Assembly: GCF_001073085.1 (NCBI RefSeq)
Contig: NZ_JVFV01000027.1
Span: 1 to 64,000, forward strand
Direction of reading: 5' to 3'
Source: Streptococcus pseudopneumoniae
GTDB taxonomy: Bacteria > Bacillota > Bacilli > Lactobacillales > Streptococcaceae
DNA: 64,000 bases
Shown: piece after piece, positions 36,535 through 47,380 of the stretch
Position numbering within the stretch: position 1 is the first letter of the stretch
How the letters are laid out: every line of letters starts with the position of its first letter
Translations under genes and position numbers: made by a program
Notes under the pieces: generated by a model
What the model was told of the DNA's origin: nothing
Databases searched by the model: none
The model's input: only the letters and a program-made list of their open reading frames with translations

Positions 36535-38742
36535 CTAATTTTTTACTTCATGTCCAGCTGTTTTGATAGTAGAACCGTTCATGTGTTTGACACGCGCAGC
36601 AATTTCCTTGTGGCGTCCATTAACCATCGGACGCGCTTGTGGATTCCCAAGATAACCACAGGTCCGTTTAACAACATCTACTGTTTTAGGATCGTTATTC
36701 CCACAGTTAGGACAAGCAAAGCCTCTCTCAGTTGGCTCAAAATCTCCTTCAAAATCACACTTGTAGCAACGGTCAATTGGAGTATTAGTTCCGAGATAAC
36801 CTACACGGTCATAAGCATAATCCCAAACAGCTTCCAAGGCCTTTGGATTTTGTTGAAGAACTGGATACTCACAGTAGTGGATAAAGCCACCTGATGCACC
36901 CGCTTCTGGATAAACCTTTTCAAAATCTAGTTTTTCAAAAGGAGTTGGATTTTTACGCACATCATAATGGAAGGAATTTGTGTAGTATTCTTTATCAGTA
37001 ATGTCTGGAATAGAGCCAAATTTCTCTGTATCCAAACGACAGAAGCGGTCTGTCAGACTTTCAGACGGTGTTGAATAAATAGAGAAGTGATACCCATATT
37101 GGTCTGACCACTCTTCTACTCGATGTTTCATATCTCGAATGATATCAAGGGTGAATTCTTTAGCTTCTGGATTGGTTTCCCAATTGTTGCCAAAGAATAC
37201 TGTCGCTACTTCATAAAGTCCAATGTAGCCAAGCGAAACAGTAGCACGACGGTTCTTAAAGAGCTCGTCAACACTTTCTTCTTTACCAAGACGACGTCCG
37301 AAGGCACCATATTGATAAAGAATTGGTGCATTAGCTGGAGTGGCTTCCTTGGTTCTTTCCACACGATAAACCAAGGCATCTTCCGCGATATTCATACGCT
37401 CATTGAAAATTTCCCAGAACTTATTCATGTCGCCTTCTGATTCGAGGGCAATACGAGGGAGATTGACCGTCACCACCCCTAGATTCATACGGCCAGAGTT
37501 AACTTCAACTCCATTTTCATCCTTCCATCCTTGAAGGAATGAACGACATCCCATCGGAACCTTGAAGGAACCTGTCAATTCGATAATCTTATCGTAAGAC
37601 AAGACATCGGGGTACATGCGTTTAGTTGCGCATTCGAGCGCCAACTTCTTGATATCGTAGTTCGGTGAACCTTCCTCCAAGTTAAGTCCTCTTTTAAGAG
37701 TGAAGATCAATTTAGGGAAGATAGCTGTACGGTGTTCTGAACCCAGCCCCTTGATTCGAATGTTCAAGATAGCCTTTTGAATTTCGCGTTCAAAACGATT
37801 GGTTCCTAGACCAAAACCAAGAGAAGTAAAGGGTGTTTGCCCATTTGAAGTGAAGAGAGTATTGATTTCATACTCTAGAGATTGCATGGCATCATAGATA
37901 TCTTTTTGGGTTTTCTTCCAGGCGTACTCCTCACGCTTGTCAGGTAGTACCCATTCCTCTGCATCTTTGAGGTGTTTTTGGTAATTTTTTTCTGCATAAG
38001 GAGCCAAGACTTCATCAATACGGTCTGCTGAACAGCCTCCATACTGACTTGATGCAACGTTGGCGATGATTTGCGATATCTGAGCAGTTGCGGTCTGAAT
38101 AGACTTAGGACTCTCTACCTCAGCATTCCCAATCTTAAAACCATTTTCCAACATGCCCTTGAAATCAATCAGACAGCAGTTGGTCATCGGGGTGTAAGGG
38201 CTATAGTCCAAATCGTGATAGTGGATATCCCCTTTTTGGTGGGCATTAGCCACATGCTTAGGAAGCATTTGAAGACCGATTGATTTCCCAACAATCCCCG
38301 CCGTCAAATCACGCTGGGTATTAAAAACATCACTATCTTTATTAGCATTCTCATTGACAACTGCCTGATCTTTGTTGAGAAGTTTATGGATACTGAAGTT
38401 GATATCTGTTGCTTTTGAGCGCTCAAAATCCCTTTGAGTTCGATAAGTGATATATTCCTCTGCCAAGGCATATTCTTTAGCTTCCAATAACTCATGTTCT
38501 ACGATGTTTTGGATTTCATAAATTTTTACACCTTGAGGAAAGCGACTATGAATCTCTTCTACAATACGTTCAATTAGAGTATTAAGACGCTTTTCTACCA
38601 AGGGGGTTACATCCATGACTTTTTCTGCAGCCTTGTGTAAGGCTTTATCAATCTTATCTACATCAAAAATGACGCGTCTACCGTCGCGCTTTTCAACAAA
38701 TAAGGTTGGATCAGGGTTTGTTTTTTCTTCCAATACAATCAT
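36535..38742 (-). CDS. nrdD: Anaerobic (class III) ribonucleoside-triphosphate reductase
   Basis: 735 residues. An N-terminal ATP-cone (about 8-100, VEKRDGRRVIFDVDKIDKAL) senses dATP/ATP. The catalytic core carries NPEAKEF and the substrate-site blocks. A C-terminal zinc ribbon CYKC...CPNC is followed by the glycyl-radical region KRTCGYLG. It makes deoxynucleotides without oxygen. Its promoter overlaps NrdR boxes, one of them tandemly duplicated. Confidence 0.97.
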   Translation of the reverse strand: MIVLEEKTNPDPTLFVEKRDGRRVIFDVDKIDKALHKAAEKVMDVTPLVEKRLNTLIERIVEEIHSRFPQGVKIYEIQNIVEHELLEAKEYALAEEYITYRTQRDFERSKATDINFSIHKLLNKDQAVVNENANKDSDVFNTQRDLTAGIVGKSIGLQMLPKHVANAHQKGDIHYHDLDYSPYTPMTNCCLIDFKGMLENGFKIGNAEVESPKSIQTATAQISQIIANVASSQYGGCSADRIDEVLAPYAEKNYQKHLKDAEEWVLPDKREEYAWKKTQKDIYDAMQSLEYEINTLFTSNGQTPFTSLGFGLGTNRFEREIQKAILNIRIKGLGSEHRTAIFPKLIFTLKRGLNLEEGSPNYDIKKLALECATKRMYPDVLSYDKIIELTGSFKVPMGCRSFLQGWKDENGVEVNSGRMNLGVVTVNLPRIALESEGDMNKFWEIFNERMNIAEDALVYRVERTKEATPANAPILYQYGAFGRRLGKEESVDELFKNRRATVSLGYIGLYEVATVFFGNNWETNPEAKEFTLDIIRDMKHRVEEWSDQYGYHFSIYSTPSESLTDRFCRLDTEKFGSIPDITDKEYYTNSFHYDVRKNPTPFEKLDFEKVYPEAGASGGFIHYCEYPVLQQNPKALEAVWDYAYDRVGYLGTNTPIDRCYKCDFEGDFEPTERGFACPNCGNNDPKTVDVVKRTCGYLGNPQARPMVNGRHKEIAARVKHMNGSTIKTAGHEVKN

Positions 38743-38768
38743 ATCCAGGCTCTTTTCTTAAATATTCT

Positions 38769-38798
38769 TTCTTAAAGTATTATATCACTATAAAAATA
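38769..38798 (-). promoter_or_regulatory. nrdD promoter
   Basis: TTGATT, a 16-base spacer, then TATAAT on the minus strand. The -35 overlaps NrdR box 1, so binding there would block polymerase. Confidence 0.65.
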
Positions 38799-38800
38799 AA

Positions 38801-38897
38801 AATCAATATCTAGTATTAAAATTCCTATTTTCATAAAATTTACACTAGATATTGATTATTTTATTTTAATTTGTAAAGTTTACACTAGATATTGATT
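38801..38897. promoter_or_regulatory. Three NrdR boxes upstream of nrdD
   Basis: AATCAATATCTAGTAT (38801-38816), ACACTAGATATTGATT (38842-38857) and the same again (38882-38897) fit the NrdR consensus acaCwAtATaTwGtgt. Spacings are 41 and 40 bases, about four helical turns. The third box comes from the tandem duplication. Confidence 0.75.
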
Positions 38898-38920
38898 ATT
38901 TTATTTTAATTTGTAAAGTT
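38841..38920. repeat. Perfect 40-bp tandem duplication
   Basis: Bases 38841-38880 and 38881-38920 are identical. Each unit contains one NrdR box and the last codons plus stop of the upstream membrane-protein gene. Confidence 0.97.
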
Positions 38921-40454
38921 TAAAGTCTTTGAATTCACTTTGAACTGGTTGGTAGCTTTCTGCTAGAAGCTGTTCCACTTCCGTCCAGAGAGCTGTTTTG
39001 GTATTGACCACAATCACTTTAGGCTGATTATCACGTAAATCATTGACAAGTTTGCTACGATTTGCATCAAGACCAGTATATAATTTTGGTGATAGCAACT
39101 GACTAGCTGCTAAACGTTCACTAGTCTTATAACCATTAGTAAGATCATCCCATATATAAATACGATCGGTTGCCTGTGTTTGTCCTTTAACCGTAGTTTC
39201 CATACGAGCACGTTCTTGATATTGTTCTGAGTGAAGAACATAACGGGCCACCAGAGGAGCCAAAAATAGGTAGACCAAAGCTAAAACTGGCAAATAGACA
39301 TTACCCTGAAGAAATACTGCCCATATTGAGGGTACTTCTCGATGTTTTCTACGGCGATTAGCTCCTTCTAATTTCCCAGTTCGAATATGAGTCAATAAAA
39401 GAATGGACAAGAAAGGAAGAAGCTCAGCTATACGACTACCGTGAATCGGTTCTGTAGAGTAAATTTTCAAGCCTAGTAACAATAGGATCGCTACTGAAGT
39501 AAAAATAGATAAGACGTATTGCTTGCTTGGTTTAGACTGGAAAAGCCCTGTAAATACGAGCCTTAATCCTCCAAGACCAATTGTTAACAATCCATAAAAA
39601 AGGAGGTTGTCCAGTAAGGCTGGATTGGACATAAATTTCAAACTATCTACTGGATAGAGGATCTGACTGATAGCGTTCCCAAAACTCCCATTATAAGCCG
39701 TATAGTAACCAATTGGAAAAAAGAAGAGCGAGAATCCAAGACCAGCTGCAAAGAATTGATAGAGCCCATGAACCAAGCGACCACGCCCAATATTAAAGGC
39801 TAACAAAGCAAAGAATAAGACTAGAGCATATAAAGTTGTGACGAGAGGGGCAAAGAAGAAGGCAAGCGCCAAACTCATCCCGATACGCACGAAACCTTTG
39901 TCATGATTATACTCTACCAAATACCTAGTTACTAAACTGAGAGCGTAAAACAGGAAGGGAAGGGCCAAAATAGTGGCATAACCACCGCCAAAGCTAAGTC
40001 CTCCAGCAAGAAGATAAAAGATGGTCAACACTTGTTGCGACTGCTTGTTCTCCTCCGTCAAGGTATAAGTTGAACGGAAAAGAAAAATCCCAGCACCCAC
40101 TAGAGCAAGCCAAGTAAAGGCGGCAAACAAAATACTACCCTTGCTTAGATACTGTAAAAAGTAATAGAGAAGACCACTTGTTCCAAAATAGTCTGTGTAG
40201 ATATCTCCCCCTTGGTGCATAGCCCATCCGATATAAAAATCTTGTGCCTGCTCTGGGCTAGTTAGTCCTAGCAAGAAAGGAAGAACTACAGATACAAGTA
40301 CAACTAGAGTGCTCCAGATTAGGATCTTAAATAATGGTAAGGGAGCAAATGAACTTGGTTCATCCTCGAAACGCTCCTCTCTCTCAACTAAATCATCCTG
40401 AATTCCCGTCCAAGATGGAGTTGGTTCCTCTTCTAATCTGCCATATACGTTCAT
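38901..40454 (-). CDS. Polytopic membrane protein of unknown function
   Basis: 517 residues. A soluble acidic N-terminus (1-42) is followed by about ten transmembrane helices (about 44-415) and a soluble C-terminal domain (about 430-517). The layout with a D-Y-F segment after the first helix (GGDIYTDYFGTSGLLYYF) and an extracytoplasmic tail recalls GT-C-type glycosyltransferases, but I recognise no motif. The stop lies inside the 40-bp tandem duplication. It is the upstream neighbour of nrdD. Confidence 0.75.
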   Translation of the reverse strand: MNVYGRLEEEPTPSWTGIQDDLVEREERFEDEPSSFAPLPLFKILIWSTLVVLVSVVLPFLLGLTSPEQAQDFYIGWAMHQGGDIYTDYFGTSGLLYYFLQYLSKGSILFAAFTWLALVGAGIFLFRSTYTLTEENKQSQQVLTIFYLLAGGLSFGGGYATILALPFLFYALSLVTRYLVEYNHDKGFVRIGMSLALAFFFAPLVTTLYALVLFFALLAFNIGRGRLVHGLYQFFAAGLGFSLFFFPIGYYTAYNGSFGNAISQILYPVDSLKFMSNPALLDNLLFYGLLTIGLGGLRLVFTGLFQSKPSKQYVLSIFTSVAILLLLGLKIYSTEPIHGSRIAELLPFLSILLLTHIRTGKLEGANRRRKHREVPSIWAVFLQGNVYLPVLALVYLFLAPLVARYVLHSEQYQERARMETTVKGQTQATDRIYIWDDLTNGYKTSERLAASQLLSPKLYTGLDANRSKLVNDLRDNQPKVIVVNTKTALWTEVEQLLAESYQPVQSEFKDFKLYKLK

Positions 40455-40498
40455 TCATTCTCTCCTATGTTTTAATTTGTTCTAGTATATCAAAAAGT

Positions 40499-40633
40499 CT
40501 AAATCTTGTCAGCCTGTGGTGGCCATTTGTCTAACTTTTGACAGAGACTAGCGAAGCGTTCAATCTCATAAAAACGATGATAGGAAGCATTTTTATAGTG
40601 GTCTAAAAAATTTTTTTCTTCTACCGTCAGCAT
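40499..40633 (-). CDS. Small conserved protein between mnmG and the membrane-protein gene
   Basis: 44 residues (MLTVEEKNFLDHYKNASYHR... ending KWPPQADKI). The start is the ATG at 40633, with GGAGG seven bases before it; the ATG two codons upstream is too close to that site. Rich in aromatic and charged residues, with no membrane segment. Function unknown. Confidence 0.65.
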   Translation of the reverse strand: MLTVEEKNFLDHYKNASYHRFYEIERFASLCQKLDKWPPQADKI

Positions 40634-40679
40634 GGTCATTCCTCCTTTTCTCTTTATTCGAAAATAGAGGACGATTCTA

Positions 40680-40714
40680 TCAAAAAAGCTGAATTCCCAA
40701 AAGAGAATTCAGCA
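40680..40714 (-). terminator. mnmG terminator
   Basis: GCTGAATTC / GAATTCAGC on the minus strand, followed by TTTTTT. Confidence 0.88.
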
Positions 40715-40722
40715 CTTTATTT

Positions 40723-42639
40723 TTAGTCAGCTTTCTTTTCTAAGTTTTTAGAAATGCTTCGATTTTTACCTTCTAAATACACCATAAGAATGGAGATATC
40801 TGCTGGGTTAACCCCAGAAATACGGCTAGCTTGACCGATGGTTTCTGGATTAATGAGTTTGAACTTCTGACGAGCTTCAGTCGCGATAGAGTCAATGTCA
40901 TCCCAGTCGATGTTGGCTGGAATACGTTTTTCTTCCATGCGTTTCATCTTGGCAACCTGATCCATGGCTTTTGAGATGTAGCCTTCGTACTTGATTTCTG
41001 TTTCAATCAATTCGATAATCTTGTCATCTAACTCTTCAGCAGCAGGTCCGATAAAGGCCACCACATCTTGGTAAGAGACTTCTGGGCGACGAAGGAATTC
41101 CTTGGCTGTCACCGCATCTGTCAATGGCTTGAAGCCCATCTCCTCAACCTTAGCATTGGTTTCCTTGACTGGCTTGAGTTTGATGCTATCCAAACGCTTC
41201 ATCTCATTGTCAAATTGGTTTTTCTTAATCTCAAATCGAGCCCAACGTTCATCATCCACAAGACCAATCTCGCGTCCCATCTCAGTCAAGCGCATATCAG
41301 CATTATCATGACGGAGAATGAGGCGATATTCAGCACGACTGGTCAAGAGACGGTAAGGTTCAATAGTTCCCTTGGTCACCAAGTCATCAATCATGACCCC
41401 GATATAACCGTCACTGCGCTTCAAAATTAACTCAGGCTTACCTTGGATTTTCAGAGCTGCATTGATCCCAGCGATAATCCCTTGGCCAGCAGCTTCTTCA
41501 TAACCTGATGTTCCATTTGTCTGACCAGCAGTGAAAAGTCCTGAGATTTTCTTGGTTTCCAGAGTCGCACGCAACTGGTGTGGTAAGACCATATCATACT
41601 CAATGGCATAACCAGTTCGCATCATTTCTGCATTTTCCAAACCTTTGATAGAATGTACCAGCTCACGCTGGACATCCTCAGGCAGACTGGTTGAGAGGCC
41701 TTGCACATAGACTTCCTCTGTATTGCGCCCTTCTGGCTCAAGGAAGAGTTGGTGACGTTCCTTGTCTGCAAAGCGCACAATCTTGTCCTCAATTGACGGA
41801 CAGTAACGAGGCCCTACTCCCTTGACCACACCTGTAAACATAGGCGCACGGTGGAGGTTGTTTTGGATAATCTCATGGCTGGTACCATTGGTATAGGTCA
41901 ACCAGCATGGCACTTGGTCCTTGACATAGTCCTCATCACGTGAAGTGTATGAGAAGTGATTTGGCGCTTCGTCTCCTGGCTGAATCTCTGTCACATCGTA
42001 GTTGATAGAGGAAGCCTTGACACGTGGAGGCGTCCCTGTCTTGAAACGACCGATTTCGAGCCCCAGTTCCTTGAGATTGTCAGCAAGGTTAATAGAAGCT
42101 AGGCTGTGGTTAGGACCTGACGAGTACTTGAGGTCTCCGATGATGATTTCCCCACGGAGGGCTGTCCCTGTGGTCACAATAACAGCCTTGGCAGCATACT
42201 CTTGATGGGTCGCTGTACGCACACCGACAACTTTGCCGTCTTCAACTAAAATCTCATCAATCATGGTCTGACGAAGGGTTAGATTTTCTTGATTTTCAAC
42301 CGTTTTGCGCATTTCCTTAGAGTAAAGCTCCTTGTCAGCCTGCGCACGAAGAGCTCGAACTGCTGGACCTTTCCCAGTGTTAAGCATCTTCATCTGGATA
42401 TAAGTCTTGTCAATGGTCTTGGCCATTTCCCCACCGAGAGCGTCGACTTCACGCACAACAATTCCCTTGGCAGAACCACCGATAGAGGGATTACATGGCA
42501 TGAAAGCCAACATTTCAATGTTGATGGTCGCAAGCAAGACCTTGCAACCCATACGGCTAGCTGCTAGGGATGCTTCTACCCCAGCGTGTCCCGCACCGAT
42601 AACTATAATATCGTATTCTTCTATAAAATTATAAGTCAT
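40723..42639 (-). CDS. mnmG: tRNA uridine-5-carboxymethylaminomethyl modification enzyme MnmG (GidA)
   Basis: 638-residue FAD protein with the dinucleotide-binding motif [10 protein letters not shown] (about 14-23) and GidA signatures [11 protein letters not shown] and [14 protein letters not shown]. With MnmE it modifies wobble uridine 34 in tRNAs reading A/G-ending codons, the same base that MnmA, encoded 1.5 kb upstream, thiolates. The gene start overlaps the Nudix gene by 11 bases. Confidence 0.96.
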   Translation of the reverse strand: MTYNFIEEYDIIVIGAGHAGVEASLAASRMGCKVLLATINIEMLAFMPCNPSIGGSAKGIVVREVDALGGEMAKTIDKTYIQMKMLNTGKGPAVRALRAQADKELYSKEMRKTVENQENLTLRQTMIDEILVEDGKVVGVRTATHQEYAAKAVIVTTGTALRGEIIIGDLKYSSGPNHSLASINLADNLKELGLEIGRFKTGTPPRVKASSINYDVTEIQPGDEAPNHFSYTSRDEDYVKDQVPCWLTYTNGTSHEIIQNNLHRAPMFTGVVKGVGPRYCPSIEDKIVRFADKERHQLFLEPEGRNTEEVYVQGLSTSLPEDVQRELVHSIKGLENAEMMRTGYAIEYDMVLPHQLRATLETKKISGLFTAGQTNGTSGYEEAAGQGIIAGINAALKIQGKPELILKRSDGYIGVMIDDLVTKGTIEPYRLLTSRAEYRLILRHDNADMRLTEMGREIGLVDDERWARFEIKKNQFDNEMKRLDSIKLKPVKETNAKVEEMGFKPLTDAVTAKEFLRRPEVSYQDVVAFIGPAAEELDDKIIELIETEIKYEGYISKAMDQVAKMKRMEEKRIPANIDWDDIDSIATEARQKFKLINPETIGQASRISGVNPADISILMVYLEGKNRSISKNLEKKAD

Positions 42640-43060
42640 TTCTTAACCTTTCAAAAATTTCTCGCAAATAAGGAACTAACTTCTCCTCCTCTAGAGCTTG
42701 AGCCATAGTAACCCATTTAAAGTGCGTATGCTCTTCAGAATCTAATCTGATAATTGGCTTCTCCCCAACCCACTCTGCTTTATAAACTAAGCGAGTAAAG
42801 ACAGTATCCTTAGAGATATCCAGTTGACTATCTTCGTGAAGAAGTTTGAGCGAACCGCTGTCTAGCCTAACTCCCGCTTCTTCAAAACATTCTCTAAGAG
42901 CTCCATCTCGTGGAAGTTCACCCTTTTCAACCCCACCACCAGGAATATCCCAGTAAGTTGGATAAACGTTGGGTTGTCCTCTTTTAATTTTCGAACGCTG
43001 AATGAGCAAATAATCACCACCACTATGAACAAGAACATGGGCAATGAGCTTAACCATCAT
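42629..43060 (-). CDS. Nudix hydrolase
   Basis: 143 residues with a perfect Nudix box [23 protein letters not shown] (GX5EX7REUXEEXGU). AGGAGAGAAA precedes the ATG. Hydrolyses a nucleoside diphosphate linked to some group, possibly an oxidised nucleotide (MutT-like); the substrate is not readable from sequence. It precedes mnmG and overlaps it. Confidence 0.88.
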   Translation of the reverse strand: MMVKLIAHVLVHSGGDYLLIQRSKIKRGQPNVYPTYWDIPGGGVEKGELPRDGALRECFEEAGVRLDSGSLKLLHEDSQLDISKDTVFTRLVYKAEWVGEKPIIRLDSEEHTHFKWVTMAQALEEEKLVPYLREIFERLRNDL

Positions 43061-43068
43061 TTTCTCTC

Positions 43069-43524
43069 CTATTCGTTAAGATGGATGTGTTGTAATTGTC
43101 CGTCCCAATTTGGTAAGGTAGTTTTTAAAAATGCCGGCTTAAGATTAATAGTATGTAGGTCATTTAAAGCAAGCCACCGGCAAGGTAATGGCTTCGCATC
43201 TTCTTGCATGGTTAACGGTGCATCTTCCAGCAAGTCCACTAAATAATGGAATTCGATATTATGATAGTGGACCCCAGCTTGTTCAAAGCGGTTTTCAACA
43301 ATGAAAGCTAACTGAACAGCTTTAGATGCGACACCAAGTTCTTCCTTTACTTCTCGAACCACAGCATCTTCAGTAGCTTCATCCACTTGAATGGCACCTC
43401 CAATTGTATAAAAAACATCCTCATCTTCTACGACTAACAAGCGATTGTCTTTTACAATCAAGGCTGTCGCCCGAACACCAAAAACAGTATTTCCCACTTT
43501 TGTCCGAAAATCTTGTTGAATCAT
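43069..43524 (-). CDS. Nudix hydrolase (second, adjacent)
   Basis: 151 residues from the ATG at 43524 (MIQQDFRTKVGNTVFGVRATAL), preceded by GGAAAGGATAAAA. The Nudix box is GAIQVDEATEDAVVREVKEELGV. The 26-codon extension upstream has no ribosome-binding site. It differs clearly from its neighbour, so the pair is not a recent duplication. It lies 8 bases upstream of the other Nudix gene. Confidence 0.87.
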   Translation of the reverse strand: MIQQDFRTKVGNTVFGVRATALIVKDNRLLVVEDEDVFYTIGGAIQVDEATEDAVVREVKEELGVASKAVQLAFIVENRFEQAGVHYHNIEFHYLVDLLEDAPLTMQEDAKPLPCRWLALNDLHTINLKPAFLKTTLPNWDGQLQHIHLNE

Positions 43525-43672
43525 TTTTATCCTTTCCTTAAACGACACAAAAACAGTCAAAACTCGTAAGAAGTGCAGGACAAAAAAGCCTGCAACATCC
43601 ATGAGCTTTGACCATCATTTCTATTGCTTTTATTATTGTAGCAAATTGAGAAAATTTGTCAATCTATATGTA

Positions 43673-44104
43673 CTATGATTGGCGAATTGCTTCAAAAGCT
43701 CCTTTGTCAATCTCAACTGGGTCAGAGAAGGCATCTAGAACAATCCCTCTCACAGGAAAACTCTCCATCCCTTCCGCAGCAAACAAACAGTCCGTAAGAG
43801 GCAATTGCAACCAAGAAAATCGGGCATAATAGTCCTTGGGGATGTCCTGAATTTCTAAGAAGCAAGGATAAAAGTAGTCATCTCCCTTTTGCAGAATATC
43901 CGGTTTTAGGCGAGCGCCTTCTTGTTCGTCACTCTCATCCATCAGATAAGGATTGAAGGGAACCCAGACTTTAGCTTGCTTCAATTCCTTAAACAAGGCC
44001 TCTATCGATTCTGTCGTTTTCTCCCTCAGATACTCTTTCTTATAGTCAGAAAGAGTCATTGACTTCTCTTTTTTAGCCGTTTTTTTCTTAAAAAACTGAA
44101 ACAT
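43673..44104 (-). CDS. SseB-like hypothetical protein
   Basis: 143 residues from the ATG at 44104 (MFQFFKKKTAKKEK), with GAGG seven bases before it; the ATG two codons upstream is too close to that site. The block KVWVPFNPYL...LQKGDDYFYPCFLE...GIVLDAFSDPVEI resembles the SseB N-terminal domain from memory. Cytoplasmic, function unknown. It follows mnmA by 21 bases and may be co-transcribed. Confidence 0.75.
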   Translation of the reverse strand: MFQFFKKKTAKKEKSMTLSDYKKEYLREKTTESIEALFKELKQAKVWVPFNPYLMDESDEQEGARLKPDILQKGDDYFYPCFLEIQDIPKDYYARFSWLQLPLTDCLFAAEGMESFPVRGIVLDAFSDPVEIDKGAFEAIRQS

Positions 44105-44125
44105 TCTCATTCCTCTTAGAAGCTC

Positions 44126-45325
<1,200 letters not shown>

Positions 45326-45326
45326 T

Positions 45327-45355
45327 CATTATAACATGCTTGGTTGGAGAAGACA
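45327..45355 (-). promoter_or_regulatory. mnmA promoter
   Basis: TTGTCT, a 17-base spacer, TATAAT on the minus strand. Confidence 0.65.
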
Positions 45356-45411
45356 AGAAAGAGGCTGACAAATCTGGCAACCTCTTGCATAAGACACTTA
45401 TTCATTCCAAA

Positions 45412-45618
45412 CTATTCTTTATAGAAAAAAGTCCTATAAATTCGAGCAATAGTTAAAATACAAACAAATATAATTCCCAAAATAGGTAATACTATTTTCA
45501 CAAAACTCATTTCCGAACCTATGACATATATATGAAAAAGAGGGGCTAGTCCTACACACATATACAATAGATAATTTATAAAGTTTATTTCACCAATTCC
45601 AGCAAAAAAATGTTTCAT
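45412..45618 (-). CDS. Small membrane protein, unrecognised
   Basis: 68 residues with two hydrophobic helices (about 14-33 and 37-59) and a basic end. No convincing ribosome-binding site. It could be a real small protein or a remnant. The surrounding 45.4-46.3 kb is AT-rich and poorly organised, unlike the flanking conserved genes. Confidence 0.4.
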   Translation of the reverse strand: MKHFFAGIGEINFINYLLYMCVGLAPLFHIYVIGSEMSFVKIVLPILGIIFVCILTIARIYRTFFYKE

Positions 45619-45671
45619 TTTAAATATCCCAATTTTACCTTTCGTCTTAATAATCCATTAACAACTCTATT

Positions 45672-46028
45672 GACTTCTCTTTTTTTTGAAAAATCTTGAT
45701 AGCAAATTTACTCCACTTAAAGCCACTAAGATTTCAATCGTCAGAATTTCTCCAAGAAAAAATGCAAACTGACAAAATTCCTGCTAAAATACTATCCTCC
45801 CAGCAAATAGAGTGTCAGCAAAAATAAAACAACCGAAATTGGCAGAAAAGCAGCACGATTTGTTTTACAAAAAATGGCATAAAAAAGACTACCTATCGAA
45901 AACGTCATAATAACTTCAATAGTTATCTTTAGAGCAGGGTAATATATATTTTTAATAAAAAGAATTAAAAGGATAAACAATACCAATGAACAAAGAACGG
46001 ATTTGATATAAAATTTTAAATGAGTCAT
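45672..46028 (-). pseudogene. Possible decayed membrane protein gene
   Basis: An open frame of 78 codons (45792-46028, three hydrophobic helices, start MTHLKFYIKS) ends at TAG. A second frame just behind it (about 45672-45789) encodes EFCQFAFFLGEILTIEIL... ending in FFKKKRSQ. Together they would make a protein of about 115 residues with one frameshift. There is no ribosome-binding site. Two short real genes cannot be excluded. Confidence 0.4.
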
Positions 46029-46223
46029 AATTTTTTTTTTAGATTCTACCTACTATAGATAAAATCACCTTTCTTATTTTCTTCTCATGATATCCACTTT
46101 ACTTTCTTGACTAGAATTTCTATGAATATAAATATGGTAAATGAAAAATCGGACTTCTAACTAAAAGAAATTGATGAAACATGTAAAGATTTGAGATCCT
46201 AATGAATCTACTCAATGCAGATT

Positions 46224-46337
46224 TTATTTTGACAGTAGTTCTATAACAACTCTAAATAACACTGGGGTTGCTAGAATCAACATAACCCCTACCACAAAGA
46301 CAATGATTACCCGAAATATATCTCTATTTTTACGCAT
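46224..46337 (-). CDS. 37-residue single-pass membrane peptide
   Basis: MRKNRDIFRVIIVFVVGVML at the start, then a hydrophobic stretch to LLSK. GGAGG lies nine bases upstream of the ATG, the best ribosome-binding site in this patch. It is divergent from a broken Rgg-type regulator gene 128 bases away. It is longer than known Shp pheromone precursors and lacks their usual ending, so a structural membrane peptide is as likely. Confidence 0.55.
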   Translation of the reverse strand: MRKNRDIFRVIIVFVVGVMLILATPVLFRVVIELLSK

Positions 46338-46465
46338 TGAAACAACCTCCAATCTTTATTTTCTAGCTACATGATACCCCATATTTAATTTCTATATTCT
46401 TATGATACAATATTTTTAATAGGATTTTATTATTTGTTAACTTTTTTCACGAAAAGGAGAAAATC

Positions 46466-47329
46466 ATGCGCTATGATTTCGGGAAAGTATATAAAGAAAT
46501 ACGTGAGTCAAAAGGATTGACACAAGAAGAGGTCTGTGGAAATGTCCTTTCAAGAACCAGCCTTTCCAAGTTTGAAAGTGGCAAGGCAACTCCCAAATAT
46601 GAAAACATGGAGTTTCTTCTCCGTCAAATCAATATGAGTTTTGAAGAGTTTGAATACATCTGCCATCTCTATAGACCGAGCCAGCGAACAGAAATCATGC
46701 AAACCTATCTCAATACAAGTTCCATCTTTGGTACCAGTAGTCTAGTCAATTTATTTGAAACATGCCAAGACTATCTTAAGATTCATCACGATATCCCTAT
46801 AGAGGAAATCAGAGATATGCTGGAAATTGTCATTTATATCCGTCAACATGGAACAAGGCAACTTTCAATCCAAGTGAAACAAACGGTCAAAAAGCTTTGG
46901 GAAAAAATTGAAAAACAAGATACATGGTATGAAAGTGACCTAAAAATCCTCAATACCATCCTTTTTAGCTTTCCCATCGAACACCTCCATCTGATCACTG
47001 AACAAATCTTGCAGCGCTTGGAAGAATATAAAAACTATCGGCATTTATATGAATTACGAATGGCAATCCTACTCAATCTGTCCACCATTTACTTGTACAA
47101 TTAAGATAAAAATACCTGTCAACAAATCTGCTACACCTTACTAGAGGATGCTAAGAAAAAGAAAAGATACGATATTTTAGCTATCGCCTATGTTCGAATA
47201 GGTATTTGTACTAGTAATGATCATCTTATTCAAAAGGGCTTCTCCCTTCTGGAGTTAACTGATGAAACCTCAATGCTATCTCACCTCAAAAAGGAAGTAG
47301 AGACCTGTTATCAAGCAAAGGAAATATAA
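46466..47329 (+). pseudogene. Rgg/MutR-family regulator interrupted by an in-frame TAA
   Basis: An N-terminal XRE helix-turn-helix (residues 6-60, ESKGLTQEEVCGNVLSRTSLSKFESGKATP) and a helical TPR-like domain follow the Rgg pattern. Translation stops at TAA 47102-47104 after 212 residues, but the same frame continues for 74 more codons (DKNTCQQICYTLLEDAKKKK... to YQAKEI, stop 47327). Without the stop the protein would be 287 residues, the normal Rgg length. The ribosome-binding site (AAAGGAGAAAATC) and extended -10 are intact. Confidence 0.8.
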
Positions 47330-47356
47330 AAAAGTCGAGGAAATCCCTCGACTTTT
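47328..47356. terminator. Bidirectional terminator
   Basis: AAAAGTCGAGG / CCTCGACTTTT serves the regulator on the plus strand and the LysM gene on the minus strand. Confidence 0.85.
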
Positions 47357-47380
47357 GCATCTTATTCTGCTAGTTAGTTC

